A DNA stretch of 64,000 bases from Nitrospira sp. (GTDB lineage Bacteria > Nitrospirota > Nitrospiria > Nitrospirales > Nitrospiraceae), in contig VGXE01000002.1 in the NCBI GenBank assembly GCA_016873455.1, forward strand, positions 62,001 to 126,000, written 5' to 3'. Within the stretch, counting starts at the first letter, position 1, and the number at the start of each line of letters is the position of its first letter. Below, piece after piece: positions 1 through 8,373 of the stretch. The position numbers and the translations under genes are program-made. The notes under the pieces are model-generated. The model worked only from the letters and a program-made list of their open reading frames with translations, was not told where the DNA came from and ran no database searches.

Positions 1-2
1 GG

Positions 3-1058
3 GCCAATCCGACCAAGAACGCTGAGCATCTGGAGCGCGTGCTCGCCACTCTGAACAACCTCGGTGTGACGCGTCTCGTGACGATTGGTGGAGATGATAC
101 CGCCTTTTCCGCGCTCAGACTGGAAGAGCGGGGGGCCGGACGCATTCAGGTCGTCCATGTGCCGAAGACGATCGACAACGACCTCAATTTGCCCAACGGA
201 ATTTCCACCTTCGGGTTTCAGACCGCGCGGCATGTCGGCGTGGAGCTAATCAAGAATCTCATGGTCGATGCCCACACCACCTCGCACTGGTATTTCGCCG
301 TGACGATGGGACGCAAAGCGGGTCATCTGGCGCTTGGCATAGGGAAAGCCGCAGGGGCCACGTTGACGGTGATCCCAGAAGAATTCGCGGAGCGGCCTGT
401 CAGACTAAAGCGGTTGGTGGATCTGCTGGTCGGCGCCGTGATCAAGCGCTTCAGCCACGGCCGCACCGACGGGGTGGCCGTGCTGGCGGAAGGGTTGATC
501 GAAATCCTGGACCCGCAAGACCTGGGAGGGTTGGAGCACGTTGCGCGAGACGAGCACGGCCACCTGCGTTTGTCGGAGGTGGATGTGGGGGCGTTGCTCA
601 GGCGGGAAGTGACGAAGGAACTCAACGCCCTTGGGCGTTCCGTCTCGATCGTCGCCAAGGACATCGGCTACGAATTGCGTTGCGCAGACCCGATTCCGTT
701 CGATCTCGACTACACTCGCGACCTTGGCTATTGTGCCGCCCAGTTCTTGCTCGATGGGGGGACGGCGGCGATGGTGTCGATCCAGAACGGGCGGTTCACG
801 CCGATTCCGTTCAAGCAAATGGTGGACGCCACCACCGGGCGCACCAAGGTCCGCATGGTGGACGTCGGTTCCCAGTCTTATGACATTGCCCGGCAATTTA
901 TGATTCGACTTACGCACGAAGACCTTGACGATCCGATCATGCTGGGCCGTTGTGCCGCGATCGCCGGCCTGTCGCCGGAATCGTTCCGCGAGCGATTTGC
1001 CGGGGTGGTCGGTCCGGCCCCGATTCAATATCAAGAGAGGAAAGGATGCGCACCATGA
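3..1058 (+). CDS. 6-phosphofructokinase, probably PPi-dependent (5' end outside window)
   Basis: The reading frame is open from the window edge, so the N-terminus is missing; 351 residues are visible, starting ANPTK, a conserved PFK motif. PFK phosphorylates fructose 6-phosphate in glycolysis. Two positions separate donor types: GGDD (visible residues 29-32) instead of GGDG, and PKTIDND (54-60) instead of PGTIDND. Asp and Lys there are the signature of pyrophosphate-using enzymes, which are reversible. The MGRKAGHLA motif of the substrate site is also present. The stop codon overlaps the second ATG of the following stress-protein gene (ATGA), so the two are probably cotranscribed. Donor preference is inferred from motifs only. 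Confidence 0.9.
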   Translation, partial: ANPTKNAEHLERVLATLNNLGVTRLVTIGGDDTAFSALRLEERGAGRIQVVHVPKTIDNDLNLPNGISTFGFQTARHVGVELIKNLMVDAHTTSHWYFAVTMGRKAGHLALGIGKAAGATLTVIPEEFAERPVRLKRLVDLLVGAVIKRFSHGRTDGVAVLAEGLIEILDPQDLGGLEHVARDEHGHLRLSEVDVGALLRREVTKELNALGRSVSIVAKDIGYELRCADPIPFDLDYTRDLGYCAAQFLLDGGTAAMVSIQNGRFTPIPFKQMVDATTGRTKVRMVDVGSQSYDIARQFMIRLTHEDLDDPIMLGRCAAIAGLSPESFRERFAGVVGPAPIQYQERKGCAP

Positions 1059-1912
1059 AAGTGTTGGCAGCGACAGATGGATCGAAGTACGGCCGGTGGG
1101 CGGTGGAATGGCCGGCGCTGATTCCGTTCACCGCCAAGCCGGTCGTCCGGGTGCTGCACGTCGTGGACACCGCCGGCTTGCGTGCGCCGTTCCTGATCCA
1201 GCCCATGATCGTGGGCACGGAAAAGTATCTCCAAGCCGAGATCAAACGAATGGAAACAAGCGCGAAAGCGACGAAGAAAGAGGCCGAAAACGCGTTGCGA
1301 GAATCCGGATTGGGCGGGACAGTCGTGGTGGATCGGGGTGGGGTCACGGCGACGCTCATGAAGCACACCAAACGCGGCGTCGATCTCCTGTCGATCGGGT
1401 CGCGCGGGTTGGACGCCCTGGATCGTTTCATGCTCGGCAGTGTGTCCAACTACGCGATACATCATGCGCCCTGTTCCGTTTTGGTGGTGAAAGAGGCGCC
1501 CCGTCCTGTGCGCCGCATCTTGTTGGCGATCGATGGTTCGCCGGCATCGGACAAGGCGGTGCGGTTTCTGTTGCGAAACATGAATCCGGCTCCCAATGGT
1601 CCCGACCGTGAGCCGGTCATGGTCACGGTGGCGCATGTGATGCCCTACTTCAAATATCCGGAGTTGCGGGAACCGGGGAAAGCGTTGGTGAAACGCTACG
1701 TGGACAAAGTGGCGAAGGCCGGGTTTCAGGTGCAGGAAGCCATGCGGCTGGGAAAGCCGGCCGACGAGATTCTCACGGAAGCAAAACAGAAGAAGGTTGA
1801 TCTGATCGTCACCGGCGCCAAAGGCTTGGGGGCGATCGGTCGTGCGTTGCTCGGCAGCGTGTCCACACGCGTGGTTCAACATGCCACCTGTTCCATCCTC
1901 GTTGCTCGGTAA
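1046..1912 (+). CDS. Tandem universal stress protein (two UspA domains)
   Basis: 288 residues made of two Usp domains (about 4-145 and 152-288). Both end in the ATP-binding pattern G-x2-G-x9-GS: GSRGLDALDRFMLGS in the first and GAKGLGAIGRALLGS in the second. Usp proteins are cytoplasmic, bind ATP and help survival under stress or energy limitation. The ATG at 1046 is preferred because AAGAGAGG lies just upstream; an in-frame ATG at 1055 is the alternative. The start lies inside the phosphofructokinase gene, indicating translational coupling with glycolysis. Confidence 0.9.
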   Translation: MRTMKVLAATDGSKYGRWAVEWPALIPFTAKPVVRVLHVVDTAGLRAPFLIQPMIVGTEKYLQAEIKRMETSAKATKKEAENALRESGLGGTVVVDRGGVTATLMKHTKRGVDLLSIGSRGLDALDRFMLGSVSNYAIHHAPCSVLVVKEAPRPVRRILLAIDGSPASDKAVRFLLRNMNPAPNGPDREPVMVTVAHVMPYFKYPELREPGKALVKRYVDKVAKAGFQVQEAMRLGKPADEILTEAKQKKVDLIVTGAKGLGAIGRALLGSVSTRVVQHATCSILVAR

Positions 1913-2102
1913 GCGACCGGAATGTTTCTGGAAAGGCGTGAACTGCCCAGGGGGGCAGCCGGTTTGTTCATGGCTGGGGCCAATTAGACCGATACCCATC
2001 TGCAATAACCGACACCAACTGCATGCAATGGGCAGGTTCAAGACCCGAGGCGACCCTTCTCTCCATCGCAATAAAAAAGGGGGGTAGGCGGAGGGGGAAA
2101 GC

Positions 2103-2131
2103 TTGACGAGTGAAAATGGGAGGAATACACT
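2103..2131 (+). promoter_or_regulatory. Sigma70-type promoter for the MarR gene
   Basis: TTGACG (2103-2108), 17-bp spacer, TACACT (2126-2131). Directly downstream, GCACG (2133) and CGTGC (about 2153) form a broken inverted repeat between promoter and start codon, a plausible autoregulatory operator. Inferred from sequence only. Confidence 0.55.
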
Positions 2132-2178
2132 GCACGCGTTTTCGTTCGTCAACGTGCGTAATAATTTGTGAGGGTACC

Positions 2179-2811
2179 ATGGCTTCTGCGGAAAAGATTG
2201 AGCAAGAACCCCTTCCTGACCGGTTGGTCACGGGGCTGTCGAAAATTGGGCTGGCGATGAAGAGCCGAACCTGGCGAAGACAGGGGCGCAAAGGGGTCGG
2301 CCCTTTGCAGGTGCAGGTGTTGCGCTATCTGAAGACGTGTCACAATCAGGCGGCTACCGTCTCGACGATTGCGCGAGAATTGACGGTCAAGCTGCCCACG
2401 GCGTCCGAGGTGATTCGGACATTGGCAGAGAAGCGGCTTGTGCGCCGGCGTCAGGAGCAGGCGGACCAGCGCATTGTGATGGTGCACCTGACCGCCTTGG
2501 GCGCCAAAGCGGCCCGGGTTGAGGATGGGTGGCCTGAGTTGCTGGCGGCCGCCACGCAGCAGCTGTCGCTTGAAGAACAGATCGGTCTGTTGACCGCCTT
2601 GACGAAACTCATTCGTGTGTTGCAGCAGAAGGGGGAGATTCCGATCGCCCGGATGTGCGTCTCGTGCCAGCATTTCGCTCCGAACACCCATAAGAGCGAA
2701 GACCAGCCGCACCATTGCCGGTATTTCGACGTACCCTTCGGCGATCAGGCCATCCGTCTCGATTGTCCGGAATATTTCGAAGTGCTCAAGACCAAGGCGA
2801 AGAGTGCCTGA
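2179..2811 (+). CDS. MarR-family regulator with C-terminal cysteine-rich tail
   Basis: 210 residues. The N-terminal ~145 residues are a MarR winged helix (dimer helices, recognition region STIARELTVKLPTASEVIRT, wing RRQEQADQRIVMVHLT). The last ~50 residues are not normal for MarR: they carry C-x2-C (CVSC), HHC and a final DCPE, spaced like a metal or Fe-S ligand set. This suggests a regulator that senses metal, redox state or oxygen through its tail. The start at 2179 follows GTGAGGGT; upstream in-frame codons lack a ribosome site. The target is unknown; the gene stands alone downstream of its own promoter. Confidence 0.8.
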   Translation: MASAEKIEQEPLPDRLVTGLSKIGLAMKSRTWRRQGRKGVGPLQVQVLRYLKTCHNQAATVSTIARELTVKLPTASEVIRTLAEKRLVRRRQEQADQRIVMVHLTALGAKAARVEDGWPELLAAATQQLSLEEQIGLLTALTKLIRVLQQKGEIPIARMCVSCQHFAPNTHKSEDQPHHCRYFDVPFGDQAIRLDCPEYFEVLKTKAKSA

Positions 2812-2902
2812 AGGATTCGTTCAGTTCCGGGCTCTCGTCAGCGATCGAACAGACCGGGCATTGTCTTCGGCGAGGGCTGCTGAGGCGGACGTGGAGTTGG
2901 TG

Positions 2903-3466
2903 CTATGATGAGGACCGTTCCGCTCGTCCGACATACAGAGCTCGATCTGCTTCGATCCTAGAGAACAAGTCATCCAAGGCCAGTTGGAGTGCCGCTTCGA
3001 TCGGATCGCGATCCGAAGCGGCCACCCATCGCACCATCGATCCCGCCACAGTGTGTTCGGCAACATAGGTTTTCACCGGCGGTTCTTCCTGGCTCATCTC
3101 CCCCTGTAATCGTAGGTGATAGTGATAACGGCCCTGGCGGGAGGTCAGCGCCAGCTTCGAAGTGATGTGGAGCCTCCAGTCGGCGGATCCTGGAGAGACT
3201 GAACGGAATGTGCCCCGCTGTTGCGCATAGCGAATGATCGCTTGGCTGAGGTCGTGAGTCGGCCACTCGAGGAAGATAATTCCCGGCCGGTGGTCCGCGC
3301 CCTCCAGGGCAAGAGCACTGACGGTCAGCTGGAGCGAATGGGGAATTGTCGTTGAGGCCGGGCTCGTCGAACGGGGATTCACCTCGATTCGATGCACGCA
3401 CCCTGAAGAGAGGATCAAGATGAGCAGGAGAAGTGGAACAGACATGGGGCTGTTGAAAGGGATCAT
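2903..3466 (-). CDS. Hypothetical lipoprotein
   Basis: About 187 residues with a short hydrophobic signal (PLLLLILIL) and a lipobox LSSGC, so probably exported and lipid-anchored. The rest is soluble, with alternating strands and a final amphipathic helix (EAALQLALDDLFSRIEAD). The general look recalls small auxiliary lipoproteins of envelope ABC systems, but I do not recognise a family. Starts at 3466 or 3445 are possible and neither has a clear ribosome site. Divergent from the rubrerythrin operon. Confidence 0.6.
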   Translation of the reverse strand: MIPFNSPMSVPLLLLILILSSGCVHRIEVNPRSTSPASTTIPHSLQLTVSALALEGADHRPGIIFLEWPTHDLSQAIIRYAQQRGTFRSVSPGSADWRLHITSKLALTSRQGRYHYHLRLQGEMSQEEPPVKTYVAEHTVAGSMVRWVAASDRDPIEAALQLALDDLFSRIEADRALYVGRAERSSS

Positions 3467-3530
3467 GACGACAACAGGATCGACCGGTCCGATTGCGGTG
3501 CAGTCTAGCACAGGTCGTCGAGGAAAACCC

Positions 3531-3559
3531 TTGAACCGGTCAGGACAGCTGCGTTATCT
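3531..3559 (+). promoter_or_regulatory. Promoter for the rubrerythrin operon
   Basis: TTGAAC (3531-3536), 17-bp spacer, TTATCT (3554-3559), about 70 bp upstream of the rubrerythrin start. No clear operator palindrome is visible. Confidence 0.5.
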
Positions 3560-3630
3560 TAGCGGCGGGTGAGTGTCACTGAGGACCTTCTCCGCAGGCC
3601 GACATCGTTTGAACAACGAGGAGGATGAAG

Positions 3631-4059
3631 ATGGGAAACAATTTGAAGGGAACGAAGAGCCACGACAACTTGAAGCATGCCTTCGCGGGCGAATCGCAGG
3701 CCAACCGCCGGTATCTCTACTTTGCGCGGCGCGCCGACATCGAGGGCTATCCCGACGTGGGCGGATTATTCCGTGATACGTCCGAAGCGGAAACCGGCCA
3801 TGCATTCGGCCACTTGGACTTCTTGAAAGAGGTCGGCGATCCGGCAACCGGCAGTCCCATCGGCAACACCGATGCGAATCTGAAGGCGGCTATCGAGGGC
3901 GAGACCTACGAGTATACGCAGATGTATCCGGGCATGGCCAAGACGGCCCGCGAGGAAGGGTTCCCTGAATTGGCCGAATGGTTTGAAACGCTGGCAAAGG
4001 CCGAGCGGTCCCATGCCAATCGGTTCCAAAAAGGTCTTGATGGCCTAAAGCACGGTTAA
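3631..4059 (+). CDS. Rubrerythrin-family diiron protein lacking the rubredoxin domain
   Basis: 142 residues. It has the four-helix ferritin-like fold with the diiron ligand motifs: E in [11 protein letters not shown], ExxH in EAETGHAF, E in IEGETYEY and ExxH in AERSHANRF. The C-terminal rubredoxin domain of classical rubrerythrin is absent, so an outside electron donor is needed. The family reduces hydrogen peroxide. AGGAGG at 3619-3624 abuts an ATG at 3625 and gives proper spacing only to the ATG at 3631, which is therefore chosen. First gene of an operon with an Fe-S oxidoreductase and a DUF3501 protein, a trio recurring in many bacteria. Confidence 0.9.
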   Translation: MGNNLKGTKSHDNLKHAFAGESQANRRYLYFARRADIEGYPDVGGLFRDTSEAETGHAFGHLDFLKEVGDPATGSPIGNTDANLKAAIEGETYEYTQMYPGMAKTAREEGFPELAEWFETLAKAERSHANRFQKGLDGLKHG

Positions 4060-4073
4060 CCGTCTGTCGCGTT

Positions 4074-4137
4074 CAGCCGTCAGCTGTCAGCGTGAGAAAG
4101 TCGATTTTCACGGCTGACAGCTGGTTGCTGGCGGCTG
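4074..4137. repeat. Intergenic inverted repeat
   Basis: Left arm about 4074-4099 (CAGCCGTCAGCTGTCAGC...) and right arm about 4105-4137 (...GCTGACAGCTGG...GGCGGCTG) can fold into a long imperfect hairpin between the rubrerythrin and Fe-S genes. The arms are built of short units that repeat about every seven bases. It may tune relative expression within the operon; this is inference. Confidence 0.7.
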
Positions 4138-4158
4138 AGTGCTCGTATTAGCCCGCCC

Positions 4159-5433
4159 ATGAAGCACCTCAGCCTCATTAATCCCATCGATCCTGCTCAG
4201 TTGGAAAAAGACACGTTGCGGATCTACGAGATCTGTGACGGCTGCCGCCGCTGTTTCAATCTCTGTCCGTCGTTCAATACCCTGCTGGATCGGATCGATA
4301 CCTATGAGGGCGACGTCGCCAAGCTGTCGCCCGCCGACCATCATCGCGTCGTCGATGAGTGCTACTACTGTAAACTGTGTTTCAACCACTGTCCGTACAC
4401 CCCGCCGCATCAGTATGCGATCGATTTTCCACATTTGATGGTCGCCTGGAAAAAGCGTCTGGCGGCGGAACGCGGGGTTCAATGGCGCGATCGACTGCTT
4501 GTCATGACGGACATGATCGGGAAACTTGGCAGCGCGACGGCATCGCTGGCGAACGGGTTGTTGAACAATGGCCTGATCCGCCGGCTGATCGAACTGGTCG
4601 TGGGGGTGCATCGGGACCGGCAGCTGCTGCATTTTTCCGGCGACACGTTCGCCCGCTGGTTCAGCCGGCATGTGCCGGTCAAACGGGCCGAGCCTCCGGT
4701 GCGGAAAGTCGCGCTCTTTGCCAGCTGTCTGGTGAACTATCAGACAACGGATGTCGGAAAGGCGACAGTCCAGGTCCTGGAGAAAAACGGAGTCGAGGTC
4801 GTGGTGCCGGAGCAACGCTGCTGCGGGATGCCTCAGTTCGAAATCGGGGGCACGCAGGCCATTCAAGAGGCGGCGAAGGCCAATGTTGCGTCGCTGCATC
4901 CGTGGGTTGCACAAGGTTATGACGTCGTCGTGCCCACGGCGAGCTGCAGTTTGATGCTCAAGCGCGAATATCCGGAACTTCTGCCGGACGAACACACCAA
5001 GCAGGTTGCGGACCGGACGTTCGATGTCTGCGAATATCTAATGGCGATGAAGAAGGCGGGGCAGCTGGCGACCGACTTCACGGCGCCTCCCGGACGTGTG
5101 GCCTATCAGATTCCTTGTCACCTGCGGGATCAGAACATCGGCTTCAAATCGAAGGAATTGATGGAGTGTGCCGGGGCGCAGGTGAACGTGATTGAGCACT
5201 GTTCCGGCCATGATGGATCATGGTCGGCCAAGACGGAATTCTTCACGCTGTCGATGAAGATTGCGGCCAAGGCCGTTCGCGCGATCGAACAGGCTCCGGC
5301 GGATCTCGTGGCATCCGACTGCCCCTTGGCCGGCTTGCAATTGGATCAGGCCGGGGCGTCGGCTCATGTGGGTGGCAAGGCAACTTGCCACCCGATTCAG
5401 ATTGTCCGCGATGCCTATGGACTACCAAAGTGA
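4159..5433 (+). CDS. GlpC/HdrD-like Fe-S oxidoreductase with two 4Fe-4S sites and two CCG domains
   Basis: 424 residues. Two ferredoxin motifs near the N-terminus: C26-x2-C29-x2-C32-x3-CP and C68-x2-C71-x2-C74-x3-CP. They are followed by two cysteine-rich (CCG) domains, the first with ASCLVNY...QRCCGMPQ, the second altered to IPCHLRDQNIG...EHCSGHDG. This is the layout of anaerobic glycerol-3-phosphate dehydrogenase subunit C and heterodisulfide reductase D. No dehydrogenase subunits lie nearby; the position between rubrerythrin and DUF3501 suggests it passes electrons to the rubrerythrin. That role is inference. Confidence 0.85.
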   Translation: MKHLSLINPIDPAQLEKDTLRIYEICDGCRRCFNLCPSFNTLLDRIDTYEGDVAKLSPADHHRVVDECYYCKLCFNHCPYTPPHQYAIDFPHLMVAWKKRLAAERGVQWRDRLLVMTDMIGKLGSATASLANGLLNNGLIRRLIELVVGVHRDRQLLHFSGDTFARWFSRHVPVKRAEPPVRKVALFASCLVNYQTTDVGKATVQVLEKNGVEVVVPEQRCCGMPQFEIGGTQAIQEAAKANVASLHPWVAQGYDVVVPTASCSLMLKREYPELLPDEHTKQVADRTFDVCEYLMAMKKAGQLATDFTAPPGRVAYQIPCHLRDQNIGFKSKELMECAGAQVNVIEHCSGHDGSWSAKTEFFTLSMKIAAKAVRAIEQAPADLVASDCPLAGLQLDQAGASAHVGGKATCHPIQIVRDAYGLPK

Positions 5434-5469
5434 TCAGTGATGAGTGATGGGTGAGACGCAGGGAACACG

Positions 5470-6054
5470 ATGAAACGGCTGATACACGAAGATTTACTGT
5501 CCACACAGGAATATGAACGGCAACGGGAAGCATTTCGCTCCCGAATTATCGAACTGAAGCGGAAGCGGAGAATTTCCGTCGGCCCGTTGATCACCGTGGT
5601 CTTTGAAAATCGAGAGACCCTGCTCTTTCAGGTACAAGAGATGATCCGGGTTGAACGCATCGTTGATCAGGGCAAAGTCCAAGACGAGTTGGATGTGTAT
5701 AATGAGCTGTTACCAGGGCCGGATGAATTGAGCGCGACCCTCTTGATCGAGATCACCGAAGAATCGAAGATGAAGGAGTGGCTGGACCGGTTTATGGGAC
5801 TCGATCGGGGCCAGACGCTGGCGATCACGGCGAACGGGGAGCAGGTGTTTGCGGAATTCGAGGGCGGCCACAGCCATGAAACCAAAATCAGCGCCGTCCA
5901 TTTCGTCCGATTCCGGCCGACAACCGCGATGAAGGAAGCCTTTGCCGATCTCCGCAAACCTGTGACGATCGGCGTGAATCACGGCGGCTATCGGGAGGAT
6001 GTGCCGGTGCCCGGGAGCATGCGGGAGGAATGGCTTTCCGATTTGAGCGCGTAA
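5470..6054 (+). CDS. DUF3501 family protein
   Basis: 194 residues, no signal or membrane segment. The start MKRLxxEDLL, the R-I-I-E-L-K-R-K-R-R-I stretch and the VGPLITVVFENRETLLFQVQEM segment match what I know of DUF3501. The function is unknown, but the family is regularly found next to rubrerythrin and GlpC-like genes, as here. The 36-bp gap after the Fe-S gene contains short TGATGAG units of the seven-base periodic type. Probably the third subunit or helper of a peroxide-reducing or electron-transfer module. Confidence 0.8.
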   Translation: MKRLIHEDLLSTQEYERQREAFRSRIIELKRKRRISVGPLITVVFENRETLLFQVQEMIRVERIVDQGKVQDELDVYNELLPGPDELSATLLIEITEESKMKEWLDRFMGLDRGQTLAITANGEQVFAEFEGGHSHETKISAVHFVRFRPTTAMKEAFADLRKPVTIGVNHGGYREDVPVPGSMREEWLSDLSA

Positions 6055-6148
6055 ATGCTCAAATCAGAATGTTGAATCTAGGCCCTGTCCGGCGATGCGC
6101 TCTGAACCTTGCAACTTGTCCCTTGCCCCTTAACCACCCTTGGACCGT

Positions 6149-6901
6149 ATGGCATCTGTCTTGCTGAATAAACGCATCGAGTTTTCCTCCTCTCACCGGT
6201 ATCTCAAGCCGGAGTGGGATGAGGCGAAGAACCGCGCGGTGTTCGGCCTCTGCTACAACCCGCCTGCCCATGGGCACAACTATATGCTCGAGGTCACGGT
6301 GTCCGGTGAGATCGATCCCAAGACCGGCATGGTCGTCAACCTGTTTGACCTCAAGCGAGTACTCCTCAACGTCCTGGAGGAATTCGATCACAAGAATCTC
6401 AATCTCGACATGCCGTATTTCAAGGACCGGATTCCTACCTCAGAGAACTTCGCATGCCTGCTTTGGGAGAAACTGTCGCTCCAGCGAGACATCGGCGTCC
6501 TGCATACCATCCGTCTCTGTGAGGATGAAGATCTCTACGCCGAAGTGACGGCGGCAGAGGGTCTGGACGTGGCTTCCGTGACGAGGCGCTACTCCTTTAA
6601 CGCGGTCCAAGCGGGAAACCAGGGCCACACCTGGGATCTCTTTGTGACCGTGCATGGCCGGATCGATCCGGTCACCGGCATGGTGACTGATATTGGCGTG
6701 TTGGACCGGCTCGTGCACGAGCAGATCGTGCAACCGTTCGATCGGCAGGATTTGAGACAGGTGCTCAGCGTGCCGGCCGTCAGCGGGGAATTCCTCACCA
6801 AGGCGATCTGGACCCGTCTCGTCAATCGCATCTCAGGCGGCACGCTACGACACATCCGCCTCGAACAAACCCGCGACCTCTCCTTCGACTACGCCGGATA
6901 A
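6149..6901 (+). CDS. Fused double 6-pyruvoyl-tetrahydropterin synthase/QueD-fold protein
   Basis: 250 residues holding two T-fold units. The first (1-125) has the zinc ligands of PTPS/QueD (SSSHRY and HGHNY), the FGLCYNP cysteine and the ENFACLLWEKL substrate-binding Glu region. The second (about 130-250) keeps the same secondary-structure pattern (GHTWDLFVTVHGRIDPVTGMV, SGEFLTKAIWTRL) but lacks the first His and has QGH for HGH, so it probably binds no zinc. QueD makes carboxytetrahydropterin for queuosine; PTPS acts in pterin synthesis. The ATG at 6149 is preferred to a TTG three codons upstream. No pathway neighbours. Confidence 0.85.
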   Translation: MASVLLNKRIEFSSSHRYLKPEWDEAKNRAVFGLCYNPPAHGHNYMLEVTVSGEIDPKTGMVVNLFDLKRVLLNVLEEFDHKNLNLDMPYFKDRIPTSENFACLLWEKLSLQRDIGVLHTIRLCEDEDLYAEVTAAEGLDVASVTRRYSFNAVQAGNQGHTWDLFVTVHGRIDPVTGMVTDIGVLDRLVHEQIVQPFDRQDLRQVLSVPAVSGEFLTKAIWTRLVNRISGGTLRHIRLEQTRDLSFDYAG

Positions 6902-6959
6902 GCGGCGCATCGGTGACTGCTTCGTGACATCGCAGCAAACGAGCTGCAATCGCAGGCCC

Positions 6960-7379
6960 TTATTTTTTGTCCCCTGACTTGAGCGGGGTAAAGCGGGCGG
7001 AATAGGCGTCCTGGTCCGGTAATTTGAGGAAGACCATGATTCCGGTGTTCGGGGTGAGGGTAAACGTAGCGGTCCCCTTCAGGGTGTTGTCGCCGGACGG
7101 GGCCAGCTCGACCTGAAGCGTGGCTTTTTCAAATCCCTGCTGGATGGTGGCCTTGGCTCTCGCTCCATCAGAGGGGATGGCCTTGTCGGAATGATCCGAC
7201 ACATACAGGACCAGCTCTCCGTCTTTGGCGACCAGCTCCAGGTGGTAGGGTCCTGCGGCCAGCGATTGCCCGCCATGAAATGCTTTCACGGGCTCGGCGT
7301 GTTTCTTGGAATGGGCTCCGACCGGTACCGCCACGAGCAACGTTGCGCAGAGAGCCACAGGAACCAGTAGCTGTTTCAT
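6960..7379 (-). CDS. Secreted protein, paralogue of the next gene
   Basis: 139 residues with a cleavable signal peptide (LLVPVALCATLLVAVPVGAHS). The mature part starts His-rich (AHSKKHAEP) and has F-H-G-G-Q, a YHLELVAKDGELVLYVSDHSDK segment and a strand-rich C-terminal half. The HGG...ELV...DH pattern resembles small domains seen in periplasmic metal-efflux adaptors, but I do not assign a family. GGAGG precedes the ATG at 7379. Lies 56 bp downstream of a paralogue in the same direction, so a tandem duplication and probably one operon. Confidence 0.75.
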   Translation of the reverse strand: MKQLLVPVALCATLLVAVPVGAHSKKHAEPVKAFHGGQSLAAGPYHLELVAKDGELVLYVSDHSDKAIPSDGARAKATIQQGFEKATLQVELAPSGDNTLKGTATFTLTPNTGIMVFLKLPDQDAYSARFTPLKSGDKK

Positions 7380-7435
7380 AATCCGGCCTCCGGACAATCC
7401 AGCGACATCATTCTCAAAGAGACGGATGCCAACCT

Positions 7436-7924
7436 TCAATGTTTCGGCGAATGGTGGTGATGATGGTGTTCGTCCCCGCCCGATTTTGACGCATCCTCAT
7501 GTGCCTTCTCGGTTGGGTCGGGCTTCGGTTTCAGCGGCATGAAGCGGGCGGCGTAGCCGTCCTGATTCGGCAATTTCATGAAGACGATGACCACCGTGCT
7601 CGGTGTGAGCGAAAACGATCCGGATCCCTTGAGCATGTTGTCTCCCACCGGATGCAAATGCACTTGTGTCTTGGTCGGCCCTGTCTCAATGGTCGCTTTC
7701 GCCAATCCGCCTTCCACGCTGATCTTGTTGTCCGCATGATCCGTCACATGGACCATCAGTTGCCCGTCTTGCGCAACCAACTCCATATGAAACGGCCCCG
7801 TCATGCGGAGTTGCCCGCCATGTGGGGCCTGAACTGCTTCAAAATATTCATCCGTATGCGCCCAAGCCGATGTCGCAAGGGCGGAGAGAGACAAGACCAT
7901 GGCACCAGTGATCGTCATGCGCAT
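7436..7924 (-). CDS. Secreted protein with histidine-rich tail
   Basis: 162 residues: signal peptide ending SAWAH, then a domain sharing PHGGQL, FHMELVAQDGQLMVHVTDH, LKGSGSFSLTP and GYAARFMPLK with the following gene. The extra C-terminus ends in six consecutive histidines plus HSPKH, a strong sign of metal binding (Cu, Ni or Zn) in the periplasm. AGGAG sits eight bases before the ATG. Function not known; a periplasmic metal buffer is a reasonable guess. Confidence 0.75.
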   Translation of the reverse strand: MRMTITGAMVLSLSALATSAWAHTDEYFEAVQAPHGGQLRMTGPFHMELVAQDGQLMVHVTDHADNKISVEGGLAKATIETGPTKTQVHLHPVGDNMLKGSGSFSLTPSTVVIVFMKLPNQDGYAARFMPLKPKPDPTEKAHEDASKSGGDEHHHHHHSPKH

Positions 7925-8033
7925 GCGAACACTCCTCGTTTCATCAACATCTTAACACAGATGGTTATTCGGCGGGAGAGATTTGCAGGTCGAATGTTGG
8001 CGATGCCCAGTATGGAGTGTGGGAGACGGTGTC

Positions 8034-8366
8034 CTATTTCAGCAGATAGTCTGAAATCAGCGCGGCAAGTTCGGCAGGTTCGACGACTCCTTCACGGGTG
8101 AGGAGCAGTTTGCCGTTGGCAAAAAAATGGGTGGTAGGATACGTCTCGAACGTATGGGTCTTTTTGATCTCGCGGCAGCGGCCAGGGACGTGCATCTTGG
8201 CCTTGCCGACTTTGAGGCCGGGGAACTTCTTGGCGATCTCTTCGAGGATAGGATCGTAAGTTTTGCAAGGTTCGCAGGTGGCGAGCCCATAGGCGACGAC
8301 CGCACCGGGACTGTCGGTGAATTCCTTATAGTTGGCGTCGCTGACGTCTTGAACGATACCAGACAT
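8034..8366 (-). CDS. Thioredoxin-like protein (CEPC active site)
   Basis: 110 residues, cytoplasmic thioredoxin fold. The active site is C31-E-P-C34 in ATCEPCKTYDP, without the usual Trp, and the cis-Pro motif is ETYPTTHFF. A third cysteine (GRCREIKK) sits mid-protein. It lies just downstream of a peroxiredoxin gene on the same strand, so it may be the reductant for that enzyme. A hairpin-forming repeat separates the two. Confidence 0.85.
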   Translation of the reverse strand: MSGIVQDVSDANYKEFTDSPGAVVAYGLATCEPCKTYDPILEEIAKKFPGLKVGKAKMHVPGRCREIKKTHTFETYPTTHFFANGKLLLTREGVVEPAELAALISDYLLK

Positions 8367-8373
8367 GGTGACG

